NCBI RefSeq assembly: GCF_002443255.2
Contig: NW_019211456.1
Span: 16,973,557 to 17,037,556 of the forward strand
Direction of reading: 5' to 3'
DNA length: 64,000 bases
Source of the DNA: Varroa destructor
Taxonomy: Eukaryota > Arthropoda > Arachnida > Mesostigmata > Varroidae
Part shown: piece after piece, positions 63,410 to 64,000 of the stretch
Numbering within the stretch: position 1 is the first letter of the stretch
Layout of the letters: each line of letters opens with the position of its first letter
The notes under the pieces: model-generated
Told to the model about the DNA's origin: nothing
Seen by the model: only the letters and a program-made list of their open reading frames with translations
Database searches by the model: none
Position numbers and translations under genes: made by a program

Positions 63410-64000
63410 GTAAACGCTGGCTAGATCATGTCGACTAATTATCGGACCCCAAGCACAAATGGGCTATATCTAATGGCGCTCCTCTTCAAGCGGCACCGCT
63501 GACACTTGCCTGTGAAGAGTTACCTCCTTTTTATGCTGCTCTTCTGCGACAGGGAACAGGGCACGAAGCTTACATTACGTATATAATTATATATTCAGTG
63601 CAGCATCGATCGATCGATCGATCGAGCGGCAATATTGTCGGATCTAGGCGACAACAAACGGGTAAAATGGAAGCAATAATTAATTACAATGTAATAACAT
63701 TTCTGGGAATTACGAAGAGCTTATTATGTATATGAGCAGGGCATATGAAATGTCATTGCTACAAAGCGTAGATGAGTGCTTCATTAACAATAATGAATTC
63801 CAACGCCTTTTTATGTTTTTGGCGATGCTGACATGATGATGAAACTATGCCGCCAGTCAGTACAATAAAATAGGATATGTAGCATCATCTACGTTGTGCG
63901 AATGAATTAAACCAGCTCAAGGCCGCCAACCACAAATCTTTTCGCATTGATTGAGCTTGTTGAGTAATTGCGTTACCTTGATTAATTCAGGACAGCTCGA
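63410..64000. other. Right-end non-coding sequence
   Basis: Nothing recognisable besides the (ATCG)5 repeat. If the exon at 63243-63409 is real, this would be the start of its first intron. Confidence 0.45.
63605..63624. repeat. (ATCG)5 tetranucleotide repeat
   Basis: Five perfect ATCG units, preceded by c and followed by ag. ATCGAT is palindromic, so the whole run is self-complementary. It lies about 195 bases after the candidate exon at 63243-63409. Confidence 0.96.

Noticed and set aside
1..64000. CRISPR array, operons, prophage or bacterial insertion sequences
   Set aside because: No regularly spaced direct repeats, no tightly packed genes and no ribosome-binding sites were found. The sequence reads as eukaryotic nuclear DNA.

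Overview
This window looks like eukaryotic nuclear DNA that is mostly non-coding. It has moderate A+T (roughly 60% by eye) and CpG does not look depleted. Homopolymer runs and microsatellites are frequent ((TA)12, T19, A22, (AGC)9, (AAC)n, (ATCG)5). Short degenerate tRNA-like elements are scattered through it. There are no dense head-to-tail reading frames, ribosome-binding sites or operons. I recognised no protein family, rRNA, snRNA, complete tRNA, intact transposon or CRISPR array. Undepleted CpG, short SINE-like debris and trinucleotide repeats fit an invertebrate, possibly an arthropod, intergenic or large-intron region. That taxonomic guess is inference, and I would not put it above about 0.4.

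Layout: 1-13 kb is AT-rich non-coding DNA. It holds three diverged copies of one short dispersed repeat that carries a B-box-like end (3920-4005 minus, 6435-6521 plus, 10427-10530 minus) and a near-perfect 43-bp tandem duplication at 10137-10222. At 13.4-13.8 kb a minus-strand ATG frame contains a consensus splice donor and, past it, a coiled-coil-like stretch. 14-20 kb is non-coding with small tandem and inverted repeats. Three more G+C- and CpG-rich islands follow, at about 20.2-20.75, 22.3-23.7 and 25.1-26.2 kb; the last two contain triplet repeats lying in open frames. 26-46 kb is mostly featureless apart from several convincing short inverted repeats (31437-31498, 35361-35397, 42364-42407). 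The longest ATG-initiated frame of the window, 250 codons with no recognised homology, is on the minus strand at 46847-47599, 276 bp downstream (on that strand) of a 9-bp GNRA-loop hairpin. At 50.6-51.6 kb a CpG-rich island carries several successive plus-strand frames, two of them strongly hydrophobic. A tRNA-like remnant lies at 52882-52949 (minus). Near the right edge (63243-63409) a short plus-strand ATG frame runs straight into a GTAAAC donor and looks like a first coding exon.

None of the candidate coding regions can be joined into a gene model by eye, so every CDS entry is low confidence. The repeats and inverted repeats are direct sequence observations and are much firmer. If the window contains something undescribed, the best places to look are the 250-codon frame, the 50.6-51.6 kb island, the 63.2 kb exon candidate and the small dispersed tRNA-like repeat family.
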